Shown: positions 1 through 22,460, counted from the stretch's first letter. The stretch is 64,000 bases of DNA from Phoenix dactylifera (GCF_009389715.1 NC_052404.1:2906738-2970737), one strand, 5' to 3'. Program-made: numbers and translations. Notes: generated from the letters alone by a model not told the origin.

Positions 1-360
1 TTAAACCGTTTAAGCCGTTTAACTGTTGGGCAGGTTAAACAGGTCTAAACAGGTTAAACGAGTTAAACATGTTAAACAGGTCTAAACAGGTTAAACGGGT
101 CTAAACAGGTCTAAACAGGTCGGATTGGGCAGGTTAAACAGGTTGGGTTGGACAGGTTAGACATGTCTAAACAGGTTAAACGGATCAGATTAGGCAAACA
201 AGTTAAACAGGTCGGGTCGGGTTACCTGTTTAATAAACAGGTCAGATTCAGATTGTAATTTCTGACCTGTTTAATAAACAGGTCGGGTTCAGGTTTATGA
301 TTTTTTGACTCGACCTGCATGTGATCCGACCCGTTTATGATCCGACCCAACCCGATTGCC
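1..360. repeat. Degenerate minisatellite, TTAAACAGGTC-like units
   Basis: Short words such as GTTAAACAGGTC, GGTCTAAACAG and GGTCGGGTT recur almost without interruption to about position 235. After that come two copies of a longer motif containing CCTGTTTAATAAACAGGTC, then a pyrimidine-flavoured end (GATCCGACCC). The longer motif is self-complementary (TGTTTAATAAACA). No open frame of interest is present. The array may continue to the left of the window. GGGTCGGGTT-type repeats of this style are common in plant genomes, but I cannot name the family. Confidence 0.75.
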
Positions 361-1308
361 ACTCCTGCATATGCATATGAATAGTAATAAAAAAAACACT
401 AGTTTATCACATCCATCGAATATATAAAACGTGATGCAGGTATGTATTTGTTTATTCTAACCAAGGTGGCCAATGTTTTGGACCAGGCTGGAATGAACTG
501 GACTCGAGCCCCGGGATTTGATGAGCTCGGGGCGTGATGAGTGTGCTCGCGCTCAGCAATCACGAGGGCACGATGCCAGGAATTGTTATTAAATGCCAAT
601 AACTTTTCTCTTTTTTTTTTTTGGATTTCTCTGACGTGCGTTTTTTTTAAAAAATATTGAAACGTTTTTTTGTTCGGGGAACTGACTTTAGATCGTACGG
701 TTCTGAGCGGAGCTTAGCTGGAATTAGCGGAGGACAGCTGGCTCGTACGGCCGGCGATACGCTGCTCCCGTCGCCGTTCGTCTGTCGAGAACTGTAGCCG
801 CGCTGTCCCCGCCCTCCCTTGGTCCTCCCCCTCCCCCTCCCCCTCCCCCACCACCTTTTCTCATTTCTCAGTTCTAATTCTATAAACCCCCTCCCCCTTT
901 TCTTTTTTTTGGTACAACCCCCTCCCCATTCCCCATCTCGCTCGCTCGCTCTCTCTCTCTCTCTCTTCCTCCCATGGGCCAGGGGAACCTTGGTTGCCCT
1001 CGTGCTCCCAATCATTCCTGAGAATGCCCTGCGACTCCCACTACCGTCGTTTTGTCATTCATTGTCCAACCAATTAACAGAAGGGTATGTGATTGAATGT
1101 TCACCGGGCTTGCAAAATTATATATTACATGCCACCATCCACTAGATTCGGTGCTGAATTTGTAAAGCGATGGTCCACTTTTGAATGCTTGTTTAGAATA
1201 ACATAATGAAAGCAAAGGCCATTGCTTGCTGGCTCGGTCCCTAATCTGTTGGCCTTGTTTTGCTTTAAAATGATGTAGGTAAAGAAAAAATCAATCTTTA
1301 ATATGAGG

Positions 1309-1349
<41 letters not shown>

Positions 1350-2560
1350 ATGTGTGTTTAGTCTCATATTTGCTATGTATTGGATAAATTTTGGATATTT
1401 ATATAAGGCCACGAAACTTAAATAAAATCTTTTGATTAATCTTTATAGGTGAGATACTGCATATGTGGACTAGGAGATACTGTAGCACGAGTTCATTTGG
1501 ACTAACTACAAGTTGATCGTAATGTTTGTGAATGAATTTAAATGAATTTAGACCCTTGGCTTGGCGATGATGCTAGATCTTAAATAGAATAAAATCTTGG
1601 ATATTTATACAACACAAATAGCATGTTTTGATTAGTATTTTTAGGTGAGATCTTGGGCTATTACATTTAAAATAGTGGCTCATTTATGCAAAATACATGA
1701 TGCTACTTTTTCCGATTGACATAAAACTTTTATATTATAATATTATTTTGTTACATAGAGCAAGAAAGTATTTTTTTTAAAAGAAATAAAATTAGGGTTA
1801 ACTTCGTAGCGTCGCACCTATCCCCTCAATAATCTTAGATTCTGAATTTGATTATTAGATGCCATATATAAAAAATCTGGATTTTGATAATCTAATACCG
1901 TTGTCTCTCTCTTATAACACAATTGTTATGACAGAATAATGTTCTTATAACAATTATTATTTAATATTTTTTAAGTATATGGTGTTGTGGATATTATTTG
2001 AATCTATTATAATGACAATTATCCAAATTATTATTGTTCAATAATTTTTGATCATATTTTCTAATGTTTTATTTCATTATTGATACATGCCATCTATTGT
2101 AATAAGTTATTGTTATATTGAGCAGGTAATAACCAAATGACAGCAACATGAACAATAAATAGTGCAACAGGCCAAAAGTAAAATGCAAAAAAATTATAGA
2201 AAGGAATAAATTTAGAAATCAAGTATCTGCATGCTATCGACTAATGAATATAAATTTTTAAAAGCAGTGCAAATTATATCATCATCTACTTACCACATCA
2301 ATAACGCCAATTCGAACATCAGGTCTCGGACCCATCTATTTATCAAATATTTAAAATTTCAAAATACTTTAGTAACTCAAATATGTCACTCAAAATGTCT
2401 AATTGAACTAGCATTCTCAACTGTGCCATGCAAGGCAAAGTGAATGGTAGAAGATATTTGGGATTTTTTCAGTGATTTTTCTAAGTTACTGTAGTATAGT
2501 TTTTCTTTTGTTAATCTAATACCAACCCATTTGATGAATGAAGGAAGCTTTTCAAAAAAG
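361..2560. other. Intergenic, no gene recognised
   Basis: This stretch is mostly AT-rich and lacks a convincing coding frame. It includes a CT-rich block at about 820-975 with simple CCCCCT and CTCTCT runs, and a (TA)n microsatellite at 1312-1347. The open frames around 650-1150 are low-complexity products of the CT-rich block and look spurious. No promoter or RNA gene could be supported. Confidence 0.6.
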
Positions 2561-2569
2561 AATTCATGC

Positions 2570-3193
2570 AATCCCAGATCCAGTCAAAGCGCTGACGGCC
2601 ATGTCAGGGAAGCAATGAATGACGTGGCAGAAACGTAAATAAGGTCCATCTCCAGGGGCGAATACCCTCACCGCCGATGCCAAAACGTCCGCCGTTAAAA
2701 AGCGCGGCCGTCGCTTTCGGCCCCAACCGACACAAGTCAAACGCCGAGTCCCCATACGCCATTAATTCTCCATCGCAGGGGCAAATCCGTCATTCAATTT
2801 CTTTTCAGCAACGAGGCCTCCAGGCACGCACACCACTCAGCTGGACAACGCTACTCTAAAGCAAAAAAAAAAAAAAAAAAAAATAAAATAAAATAATAAG
2901 AATAATTAAAAAATTTAAAGAAATAAAGCCACCCCTCCCACACCCTTTATTTCTTCCCCTCTCCTATTCTCTACCTTCTCTCCTCTCTGTTCTCTCCTTG
3001 CTCTGTTCCATTCGCCTCGGCACTTCGTCGAATACCTCGCCGTCGCCGACGAGCGCCGCGCGTCTTCTCCGATTCCGGAGGTCGCGGGTTTTTCCGGTTT
3101 CCTGCCGGTGGAAGGGGGAGCGGGAGAGGGAGTGGCGGTGGGTTCCGGTTGATGGTGTGATCGAGTGGTGGGAGGAGAGGGTGGCGGTGGGGG
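2570..3193 (+). promoter_or_regulatory. Upstream region and probable 5' UTR of the hexokinase gene
   Basis: A GC-richer block at 2640-2830 is followed by an A-rich tract at 2862-2930. A pyrimidine-rich stretch at about 2935-3000 (CCCTCTCC, TTCTCTCC) resembles the Y-patch common at plant transcription starts. The hexokinase ATG lies at 3194, so a 5' UTR of roughly 190-250 bases is plausible. No clear TATA box can be fixed; the AATAAAATAAAATAAT run at about 2881 is a weak candidate. Boundaries are inferred. Confidence 0.4.
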
Positions 3194-14691
<11,498 letters not shown>

Positions 14692-15180
14692 AGATTTTCA
14701 CAAATGTGAATTGTATCCTACTGTGCAAATGTAAAAAAAAAGAAAAAAAAAAGAAAAAAAAAAAGAAAAAAAAGCTTCATATTATATAAAGTTGGTGTTG
14801 TGCAGTATTGTGCAGTATCTCCTGGCCTCTTGTAGCTTTCTGCATGGCTGTGGGCTGACTTTACGTTTGTGCATTTTGCTTTGTGACGTCAAGGCCCACT
14901 CCCATCTGAGATGGCCTACTTTTGAGGTCAGGTTAGCGAGAGCCTGATGTAATGTGGGCGTCCAAGTCAAAAGCTCAACAAGCCCTGGGAATTGGGAATC
15001 GAACATTACTGCTAGGTTGGTGAAAGGCACGTTTGCTGCAGTTTTGGCTGTACGTTTTCGTTCTTGGGAACATGGTGGGGCCTATATCATCCCCCTTTTT
15101 TGTTTATTTTTGTGATTCTATTGGCGATAAAGGAATACATTAACCATTCAGCACTAGCTTTTAGAAGAGCTTGAAACCCA
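14692..15180 (+). other. Hexokinase 3' flank, probable 3' UTR with A/G-rich tract
   Basis: The stop codon TAA at 14689-14691 is followed by an AAAAAG-rich tract at about 14732-14774 and then ordinary sequence with no coding frame. No clear AATAAA polyadenylation signal was fixed close to the stop. Nothing else is recognised before the LINE fragment that starts near 15200-15480. Confidence 0.5.
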
Positions 15181-16740
15181 GTTTCTGCCAGAGGAGTGGA
15201 TTCTGGCTACGCAAGCAGGTCAATCTTCAGGGCCCTGGCCTCTTCAGGTACATCCGCAGACAAAAACCTAAAATCCCATAAACCTTGCAGAATTATCCTA
15301 CTTTTTTTCCTGCTGCCTTGTGGATAGAAATGATGGCCGACTATTTGGATCTCCAGAGGCCTAATTGGCATCCGCTTGTCCTTAACAGAGAACTTGGACA
15401 TCGTGAGGCAGGAGATCTTTCAGTTCCTCAGGTGTTGGAATTGGTACAGGAGATTATCAGCACAGGAGAATGAGGAGCTTGTGAGATTGTCTCGGATATG
15501 GAGATAGAAGAGGCCTTTCAAGCTATGCTGGAGAATGAAGCATTGGGACCCCATGGCTTTCCTCCATTCTTCTTCAAAGAGTTTTAGTTTACTATTTAGA
15601 AAGAAAATTGACTTATTGTAAAGTAATTCTTCTCCACCAAAGTTACGCCACAAATTTGGAAAGAGACTTGCATTATTTATTGCCCCAAAGAGCGGATGCG
15701 GCGGCAGAGCCATCATACTTGACCGATTAGCGTATATGTACACATAAAATTGTGGCAGAAATTCTGGTATATCAAGCAATCTTTCTTTGCTATACAGATC
15801 AATGACTCCCCCCCCCCCCCCCCCCCAACTGAATATTTCCAATCCATCATGGGATTATGTCAAGGGTGTCCTCTTTCTCTCTGTCTCTTCATTATTTGTG
15901 CAGATGCTTTATTCCATTTGCTGATAGAGGAGATCTGCAATCACACCCTAACGATCTATCAACCTAGCCCATTAGCTCTTCCGATCCCTCATTTACTTTT
16001 TATGGATGATTCTATGTTGGTTGCTTGTACCACAATGACCAATACAATGACTTTGAGAGATATTGTATGACTTTGAGAGGGTTAACTTGTAGAAGTTTAC
16101 GATGAAATTTAGCCGGAAAATCAAGACAATTTAGAGGCAGGGAATAAGAGCTATATGGGCATTGTTAAATGTGTTAGTACATGCCATTCCTAATTCAGAA
16201 GGTGTAGGACAGGTTAAAAGGGTTGGAAGTGGAGGTCTCTCTCGATGATGGGCAGTCTAGCTCTAATCAAGTCAGTGTTATGTGCACTCGCCTATCTACT
16301 TAATGGCAAGTGCTGTTGTTCTAAGGACTTTCATCCACAGATTGGAGCAAGTGATGGAGAACTGCTCACGGGGTTCCACAGACAACTCTTAAGAGGCAAA
16401 GAGCGCCTTGGTTTTCCTTCTTCGGCTGCTGGACTTGAGAGTTACAAGTGCATTGTGATGTGGGCTAAACATTGCACTTAGAGGTACTCTCTACTCCAAT
16501 TCCTACACATAATATAATTCATTCACATGGAAGGCCATATGTTCTCACTCCTTGGCCTCTTTGGACTGAAGTTTTCGAGGACCTGAAGGCGAAAGACCTC
16601 CTCGTTGATGGCGAAAGGAGGTGGGATGTAGCATTTATTAAGCAGGCTGCTGGGGAAAGAGTTGACGTATATAATCCTGTCTCTTGCCTTACCGATTATT
16701 GAAGTGCATGATAAGCTTAACTGGAAAGACCCGACATCTG
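15180..16740 (+). mobile_element. Decayed LINE (L1-type) reverse transcriptase fragment
   Basis: Translations in shifting + frames show pieces of a plant LINE reverse transcriptase. The segment near 15500-15590 reads like the finger motif region (AFQAMLENEALGPHGFPP, compare the family's APGPDGFP). GLCQGCPLSLCLFIICADAL lies at about 15848-15910 (family GLRQGCPLSP.LF..CAD). LLFMDDSMLVA near 15993-16025 corresponds to the FADD catalytic box, with M in place of A. Further 3', near 16570-16700, ERRWDVAFIKQ resembles the segment before the C-terminal domain. Frames are broken by shifts and stops and by a 19-C run at 15808-15826, so this copy is dead. The 5' boundary is uncertain. Confidence 0.8.
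15808..15826 (+). repeat. Poly-C tract (19 C) inside the LINE fragment
   Basis: Nineteen uninterrupted C residues follow AATGACT, just upstream of the LINE GLCQGCP motif. It encodes a proline run in one frame and marks a disruption of the LINE reading frame. Confidence 0.75.
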
Positions 16741-16786
16741 AAAGATAGTAAACTGTGCCCGTTTCACTTAAGGCACATTTGATAAA

Positions 16787-16818
16787 CAGTAACTGGCACG
16801 GCTCGGTGCCAGTTACTG
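16787..16818. repeat. Perfect 13-bp stem inverted repeat at the LINE/copia junction
   Basis: CAGTAACTGGCAC at 16787-16799 and its exact reverse complement GTGCCAGTTACTG at 16806-16818 flank the six-base spacer GGCTCG. It sits just outside or at the edge of the copia 3' LTR. It could be a terminator-like fold, the inverted end of a small nested transposon, or part of the LTR. Confidence 0.8.
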
Positions 16819-17084
16819 ATACATCATTTGAAAAGAGATAAAGAAAGGGATTGAGAGGAAGATGGAATTCAATCTTATTTTTTTAATACCACGAGAGGAT
16901 TACAGTGGTGATGTTTATCTAGGTCATTGAGGGATGCTTCTGGAAGTAAGGTTTGTTACAGGTTGTTGTAGAGGAACTGAATTCTGGTGTTGAAGATACT
17001 GATTTGCTGAGTGGCCATGTGCTGAAGGTGCTGGAGTGCCAGATGACTGAAGCTGAGCTGGAGACGGTTCAGAGGGTTGTAACA
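16819..17084 (-). repeat. Putative 3' LTR of the copia element
   Basis: The segment starts (on the - strand) TGTTACAACCCTCTGAACCG directly after the polypurine tract and runs through a TTAAAAAAATAAG stretch. The end near ATGATGTATCA is a guess based on the TG...CA rule. The would-be partner at 21285 and above could not be matched by eye, so the size is unconfirmed. Confidence 0.45.
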
Positions 17085-17094
17085 TCCCCCTGCA

Positions 17095-17673
17095 GGCTGA
17101 AGGATGTGTGAGCAGCTTCAGCTTGGAGCAAAGTGTCCGGTGACGCTGAAGTGAGAGCGGCTTCGTGAAGATGTCGGCCGGCTGATCGTCGGAGGCAATG
17201 TGAGCCATTCGAAGCTCGCCGGAGTGGACCTTCTCCCAAATGAAATGATAATCGACCTTGATGTGCTTTGTTTTGGCATGAAATATAGGATTCGAGGCAA
17301 GGGCGAGGGCAGAGATGTTGTCGCAATGAAGTGGAGTTGGTAGAGAAGAAGGGAGTTGTAATTCAAAGAGCAAACGGCGTAGCTAAATGACCTCCGAAGC
17401 TGTCACAGCTAAAGCTCTATATTCAGCCTCGGTGGATGACCGTGCAACCGTTGGTTGCTTCTTGGCATACCACGAGATGAGGTTAGGACCAAGGTAGATG
17501 CAGTAGCCTGTGGTTGATCGTTGGTCAGTTGAATCCCCTGCCCAATCAGAATCTGAAAATGCTGAGAGTTGAAGGGAACCAGGCTGAAATAGTAGAGACT
17601 GAGCAGCTGTCCCCTTGATGTATCGAAGAACCCTCTTGAGTAATTGAAAATGGAGCTCAAGAGGATTGTGCAT
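17095..17673 (-). pseudogene. Copia RNase H domain, broken
   Basis: The - strand frame shows FSDSDWAGDSTDQRSTTGYC and SSTEAEYRALA, both hallmark copia RNase H motifs. A stop follows SEVI at about 17383-17385. The same frame then resumes with HCDNISALALASNPIFHAKT and HIASDDQPADIFTKPL, the standard end of a copia polyprotein. The coding potential is interrupted by this nonsense codon, so the domain is not expressible as one piece. Confidence 0.85.
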
Positions 17674-17679
17674 GAACTG

Positions 17680-18699
17680 ACAAAGGGAGTTGACTGCAAA
17701 AGAGAGGTCCGGCCTAGTAATAGTTAAGTATTGAAGAGATCCAGCAAGACTCCGGTAGTTTTCAAGGTCAGAATATGGAGCTGAATCATGCGAGGAGATC
17801 GAGCTTTTCAGAGAGAGGGGAGGCGACCGGTTTGCAGTCCTTCATCCCTGCCTTGTGAAGAAGCTTGAGAGCATATGAGTGCTGACTGAGTGTGACTCCA
17901 GAGGCAGAGAAGGAAGCTTGAATGCCAAGGAAATGAAACAGAGTACCCAGGTTCTTCATTTGAAAGTTGCCTTGCAGTTGTAGAAAGAGTTGTGACATAG
18001 TCTCAGGACAATTTCCAGTGAGTAGAATGTCATCAACATAGATGAGGATGTAGAGGGAGATATTTTTCTGATGCAATAGGAATAAAGATGGATCTGCGAC
18101 TCTTGATTTAAAGCCTTGATTCAGCAGGAAGCCGGTGAAGGTGGCAAACCATTGCCTGGGTGCCTGCTTGAGGCCATAGATGGCCTTGCGAAGACGACAA
18201 ACATGTGTGGGATGAAGGGGATCGATGAACCCCTGTGGTTGTTCCATGTAAATAGATTCCTTCAAACTCCCATGTAGAAAAGCATTGGAAACGTCAAGTT
18301 GTTGTATAGGCCAATGCTTTGTAGTGGCTATTGCAAGAAGAAGCCTAATAGTTTGAAATTTGGCAACGGGACTGAATGTCTCGGTGTAATCAATCCCATA
18401 CTGTTGCTTGAATCCCTGAGCCACATTCGGGTTTTGTACCTAGCTAGGGAACCATCAGAATTCCATTTGATTCGGTATGTCCAACGACAACCCAGAACCT
18501 GCTGAGATGATGGTCTTGGTACAAGGTCCCATGTGTGTTGATGTATCAATGCATCGAACTCCGTGGACATGGCCTTCTTCCACTCTAGATCAGTAACAGC
18601 TTTGGTGTAGTAGGTGGGTTCAGAGAAGTCAGACGAGGTGCTGACGAGGGAGAAGATTTGTTTTGGCTTTAAAGAACCTGTTTGTCGTCTGGTTACCAT
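17680..18699 (-). pseudogene. Copia reverse transcriptase, frameshifted
   Basis: The - strand starts with WKKAMSTEFDAL and TWDLVPRP (18699 downward), typical of the copia RT N-terminus. A frameshift near 18420-18430 moves to the frame with AQGFKQQYGIDYTETFSPVA, LDVSNAFLHG, AIYGLKQAPRQW and the catalytic YVDDILLTG. The YVDD aspartates are intact, but the frameshift and downstream breaks make this a pseudogene. The connecting RT-RNase H region continues to about 17680. Confidence 0.88.
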
Positions 18700-18759
18700 G
18701 GGGTGACGAATAACTGGTGAAGTGGTGGGATGATGAGAGGAGGATGTAGGAGATGGTAA

Positions 18760-20195
18760 TTATGGAGAAAGAATAGAGGGTGGGAGTGTTGGATTGTCTG
18801 AATTGCCAGAAGAAGGAGAGACAGAATTATGAGAGGAGGAGCTAGGAAGCAGGGAGGGAGGAACTAGACAGGGAATAGGCAGTAAAGGAGGTTGGGAGGA
18901 GGTGACAGATTGAGCCGAGGAATAGGAAAAATAGGATTCATTAAAGCGCACATGTCTAGAGATGATGATGGTGTCTGTTGCTGGGTTGTAGCACCTGTGG
19001 CTTTATATTGAGAGGAATAGCCTACAAATACACGGGAAGCGGAACGAGGAGAGAATTTGTTGGGAGCTTGAGGACAAAGCCAAGAAAAACAGCGGCATCC
19101 GAAGGTTCGAAGAAAATTGTAGTCGGAAGGACGATGGTAGAGAGCCTCAAATGGAGATTTATTACGAAGAACGGGTGTGGGAAGCCTGTTAATGAGAAAA
19201 GTGGCAGTAAGTAAAGCGTCTACCTAGAAACGGATGGGCAAAGATGAGTGAAGAAGAAGGCAACGAAAACTTCAAGAAGATGCCTATGTTTTCTTTCAGC
19301 AATCCCGTTTTGCTCTGGAGTGTATGGAGCAGAAAATTGATGAACAATTCCAAGGGAGGAGAAGAGGGACCGAAATCTATTGTTGGCAAATTCACCCCCT
19401 CCATCAGAACGAAAACACTTAATTGAATGAGGAAATTGCTTTTCAACAAGAGATTTGAAGTTAAGAAAAGTGGGATATACATCAGACTTATGAATAAGAG
19501 GGTAAACCCAAGAAAAACGTGTGAAATCATCTACAAATAGAACATAAAAAACGAAGGCTGTTTTCGGTGCAATGAGGAGAGGGTCCCCAGACATCGGCAT
19601 GAATGAGCTCGAGCGGTTGTTGAGTAGATACGGAGCAGGAGCTGAAAGGAAGATGATGGCTTTTGGCCAGACAGCAAGACGCACAGAGAGAGGAAGAAGT
19701 GGATATCTTGGAAAGACGAAGATGTTGTGACATGTATGACAGCGCGGCGTCAGCTGGGTGACCCAAACGATGATGCCATAGCGAGCAGGAGGAGGTAGTT
19801 GATGCTGTGAAGACTTGTGGAGATGAAGAAGTAGAAGACAGCTGAATGAATGTGAAGGAGATTTTGTATAAGCCTTCAGAACAACGCCCTTGAAACAGAG
19901 TCTGGTTGGTTGTCTTGTCCTCAATAACACAACCAAAGAAATCAAAGATAAGGATGCAATTGTTATCAGAAGCTAGTTTGTGAACAGAAAGAAGATTATG
20001 AGAAATATAGGAAGTGTGCAGTAATGTGGAGAGATAAAAGGTGTGAGAGGGAGAATGTAGTATACCAGAACCTGTGTGACTGATAGAGGTGGAGGAGCCA
20101 TCACCTAGAGTAACTGTCTCCGAGCCGGAGTAGGAGGTTGATTGATGAACTAGGGAGGAGTCCGGTGTCATGTGCATGGAGGCACCACTGTCCAT
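18760..20195 (-). pseudogene. Copia protease and integrase region, frameshifted
   Basis: The frame from 20195 opens with the aspartic protease motif MDSGASMHMT. The pre-integrase zinc region follows (HHRLGHPADAAL ... CASCCLAKSH), then LELIHADVWGP. A frameshift near 19560-19600 leads to the core integrase frame with FVDDFTRFSWVYPL, FRSDGGGEF and PYTPEQNGIAERKHRHLLE, holding D,D,E-type catalytic positions. Below 19220 the frame shifts again to LINRLPTPVLRNKSPFEALY and a serine/proline-rich linker (SRHVRFNESYF, near 18950). Several shifts show it is inactive. Confidence 0.87.
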
Positions 20196-20278
20196 AATCC
20201 AGTCACCAGAAGAGGATCTGGTGGAGGATTGGGCGAGATGAGCCTGAGGACGAGGATTTGGCTGAGAGGAGCCTTGCT

Positions 20279-21160
20279 AACTGGTGTCCAATCGAAACCA
20301 GCAGCGAACCGCTGTATGTCCCTTCTTATGACAGATCTGACATTCAACTGGAGGTTTGTAGTCTCGATCTAGACCAGAATTGAGCCATCTGCCTTAGCGA
20401 GATCGCCCACGAGATGTAGGAGAGAAGCGTCCACGATCCCTTCCTCAGACAGCCATTGAGGCAAAAGAGGAATCAGCAGCAGAAGATTGCTTCTCTTTTG
20501 ATGTCAAGATGAGTTCTTCACTGCAGAGGAGGGCATATAGCTCATCCAAAGATATGGTTGAGGAGCGAACTTGAATGTTAGTGGCAAATGAGTCATATGA
20601 AGTGGGTAAGCCTTTAAGAATATGAAGGATAATGTCTTCCTCTTGCAGATTTGAGCCAGCAGCTGCCAGTGCATCAACTTTAGAGCGGACTTCATTAAGA
20701 AATTGCTGCATCGACAGATTGTTCTTCTTGATGTTATGAAGCTCATTTTTTAGTTAAATGATATGTGTTCTAGTAGCTGAGTTCAGTCGGTTGTCAAGAG
20801 TGGACCAGATCTGATGACAATGATCGAGGTTGATCACGAAAGGTAATAATGATGAAGAAATGGTGGAGTTTAGGGCAGTAGATAAGAACTGGTCTGTGAA
20901 TAACCAGACGTCATATTCTGCCGAGCCGGAGGAAGAAGATAAGAGTTGATGTTCCATCAAGGAAACCAAGGAAGCCACTTGCCTTGAAGACTCGAGTAAT
21001 TTGAGAGCGCCATGTGAGGTAGTTATCAGCTGCAAGCTGAGTTGGAACCAAGGATTGAATCCGAGTGATAAGAAATTTAAGATTTGGGGAGATGGCAGGG
21101 TTGGAGAAGCTTTGAGCCGCTTCATTAGATCTGTTTATAGATCTTGGAGACGCCATGTCT
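20279..21160 (-). pseudogene. Copia gag, frameshifted, with CCHC zinc knuckle
   Basis: The predicted gag start (MASPRSINRSNEAA) is at about 21156 on the - strand. It continues with LAADNYLTWRSQITRVF, a copia gag hallmark. A frameshift near 20930-20960 moves to the frame with WLFTDQFLSTAL and a later one to MQQFLNEVRSKVDAL. The C-terminus at about 20300-20345 carries the nucleocapsid zinc knuckle CQICHKKGHTAVRC (C-X2-C-X4-H-X4-C). The breaks mean it is not translated intact. Confidence 0.82.
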
Positions 21161-21269
21161 TCGTTGTGGAGAGGTGGAAGAACGACTTCTAGATCAATGG
21201 ATTCAGATGTCATAAACTGTTGCAGAGAGAGAGAGGCTTGACGCTCACAGATTCCCGGATTTGGATTCC

Positions 21270-21281
21270 CGCTCTGATACC
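21270..21281 (-). other. Retrotransposon primer-binding site (initiator Met tRNA)
   Basis: The - strand TGGTATCAGAGC is complementary to the 3' end region of plant initiator methionine tRNA. It lies about 115 bases upstream of the gag start, as expected for Ty1-copia elements. Normally the 5' LTR abuts it, but no LTR matching the copy near 17000 follows. Confidence 0.8.
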
Positions 21282-21289
21282 ATCTTCCA

Positions 21290-21800
21290 AGGTCAGAGTC
21301 TTAGGATCTGTACAAGCTTTATGGGCATGGTCCTTCTTGGAGCAGGGATGTGGCATGCGTGTGGAGAGTGAGGATGCTTCGAGAGTGGCTTTATTCCAAA
21401 TTTCCAATGGAAGTTGGCATGGTGCCACCTCCCCTGTTCAGTATTCTACGTCGTCAAAAGTGTTCAGACTTCACCCTATTTCGACTTCCCTGTTTAGTGT
21501 TCTTCTCTGCTAAGATGTTCAGACTTCATCCTATTTCAACAGTTGCCTGGGAGTCTTGGAGAAAGTGGACAATGTCTTTCTTCAATGCCCAAAAGAAGCA
21601 AAGGTGGGGCAGATTGTATCTATCTATCTTCAATGCAGCATATTTTCGTAACCTCTTTCCGGACACCACCTTGCATGGGCTCAAGCAAGGGATGCAACGA
21701 GCTTATTACTCTAAGCACACAATTCTTATTTGCTATATTGCGTATTACATATGGAGGACCAGGAATGGTTGAAGCTTTGAGAATATTAATTCAAGCTACC
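21290..21800 (+). mobile_element. LINE C-terminal fragment (zinc-binding RVT region)
   Basis: The + strand translations include VPPPLFSILRRQK and WESWRKWTMSFFN. Next is RLYLSIFNAAYF, and the stretch ends IAYYIWRTRNG at about 21735-21770. The last motif matches the closing IYHIWKERN-type motif of plant LINE open reading frame 2. With the 15.2-16.7 kb fragment this suggests a single LINE interrupted by the copia insertion. Frameshifts are present. Confidence 0.65.
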
Positions 21801-22130
21801 TAGGTGATTCTCATGAATGGAGGACTAGGAACGGTTGAATATTTGAGAATATTAATTCAAGCTCCCTGGGTGATTCTCATAAAGGCATCTACCCAAGGAG
21901 CTAAATTTGTTCATTGCTGCATTGTTTAGGGATGTTTGATAGCAAAGCGATAAAGAAGATATTGTAAAATTCTCGTACTAACTTAGTAGAGAGATTCGAT
22001 TTTATATAGTCTGAATGTACATCTGTTGATTACATTTGAAAATGGAAAAACTATTGTTTATAAGGAATGTATACCAGAATTCCTATAATCATGGGTGAAT
22101 GTGATTTGGTTTGATATCCTACAATCATGG
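21800..22130. other. LINE-flanking sequence with a short duplication
   Basis: The phrase GAGAATATTAATTCAAGCT with following GGTGATTCTCAT occurs twice about 65 bases apart (near 21779 and 21844), each beside GGAGGACTAGGAA-type words. No gene is recognised. Confidence 0.5.
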
Positions 22131-22137
22131 GTAAGAG

Positions 22138-22460
22138 GGAGAAGATTGTGCCTTGACCGAGGATGCTTTAACTGAATCCAAATTTGAAGAATTTTGAATT
22201 TTGAATTTTGAATTTGATCATCATGGAGGAGATCATGCCTTGTCCGAGGATGCCTTAATTGAATCTAAATCTAGAGACTTTTGAATTTTGAATTTGATCC
22301 TCATGGAGGAGATCGTGCCTTGACTGAGGATGCCTTAATTGAATCCAAATCTGGAGGATTTTAAATTTTGAATTTGATCCTTATAGAGGAGATTGTGTCT
22401 TGACCAAGGATGCCTTAATTGAATCCAAATTTGGAGGATTTTGAATTTGATCCTTATCGG
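22138..22460 (+). repeat. Four-copy minisatellite, about 80-85 bp unit
   Basis: Each unit contains GAGGAGAT(C/T)(A/G)TG, then CTTGACCGAGGATGC, TTAATTGAATCCAAAT and TTTTGAATTTTGAATTTGAT. Copies begin near 22138, 22228, 22307 and 22386. Divergence between units is modest, with a variable number of TTTTGAA words inside. No coding frame runs through the array. Confidence 0.8.

Larger units (their letters stand above)
16819..21285 (-). mobile_element. Decayed Ty1-copia LTR retrotransposon inserted in a LINE
   Basis: On the - strand the parts run in copia order: primer-binding site TGGTATCAGAGC (21270-21281, initiator-Met tRNA type), gag with zinc knuckle, protease, integrase, reverse transcriptase, RNase H, polypurine tract (GCAGGGGGA, about 17085-17093), then the 3' LTR beginning TGTTACAACC at 17084. 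The copia order is defined by integrase preceding reverse transcriptase. Frameshifts and stops break the polyprotein in many places. A matching 5' LTR beyond the primer-binding site was not seen; sequence there instead reads as LINE-like on the + strand. LINE pieces on both sides suggest insertion into a LINE. The low-coordinate end is approximate. Confidence 0.88.

Noticed and set aside
647..1145. Overlapping open frames on both strands in the CT-rich block
   Set aside because: The products are low-complexity (Pro/Leu/Ser or Arg/Gly/Glu runs) caused by simple sequence, with no family motif.
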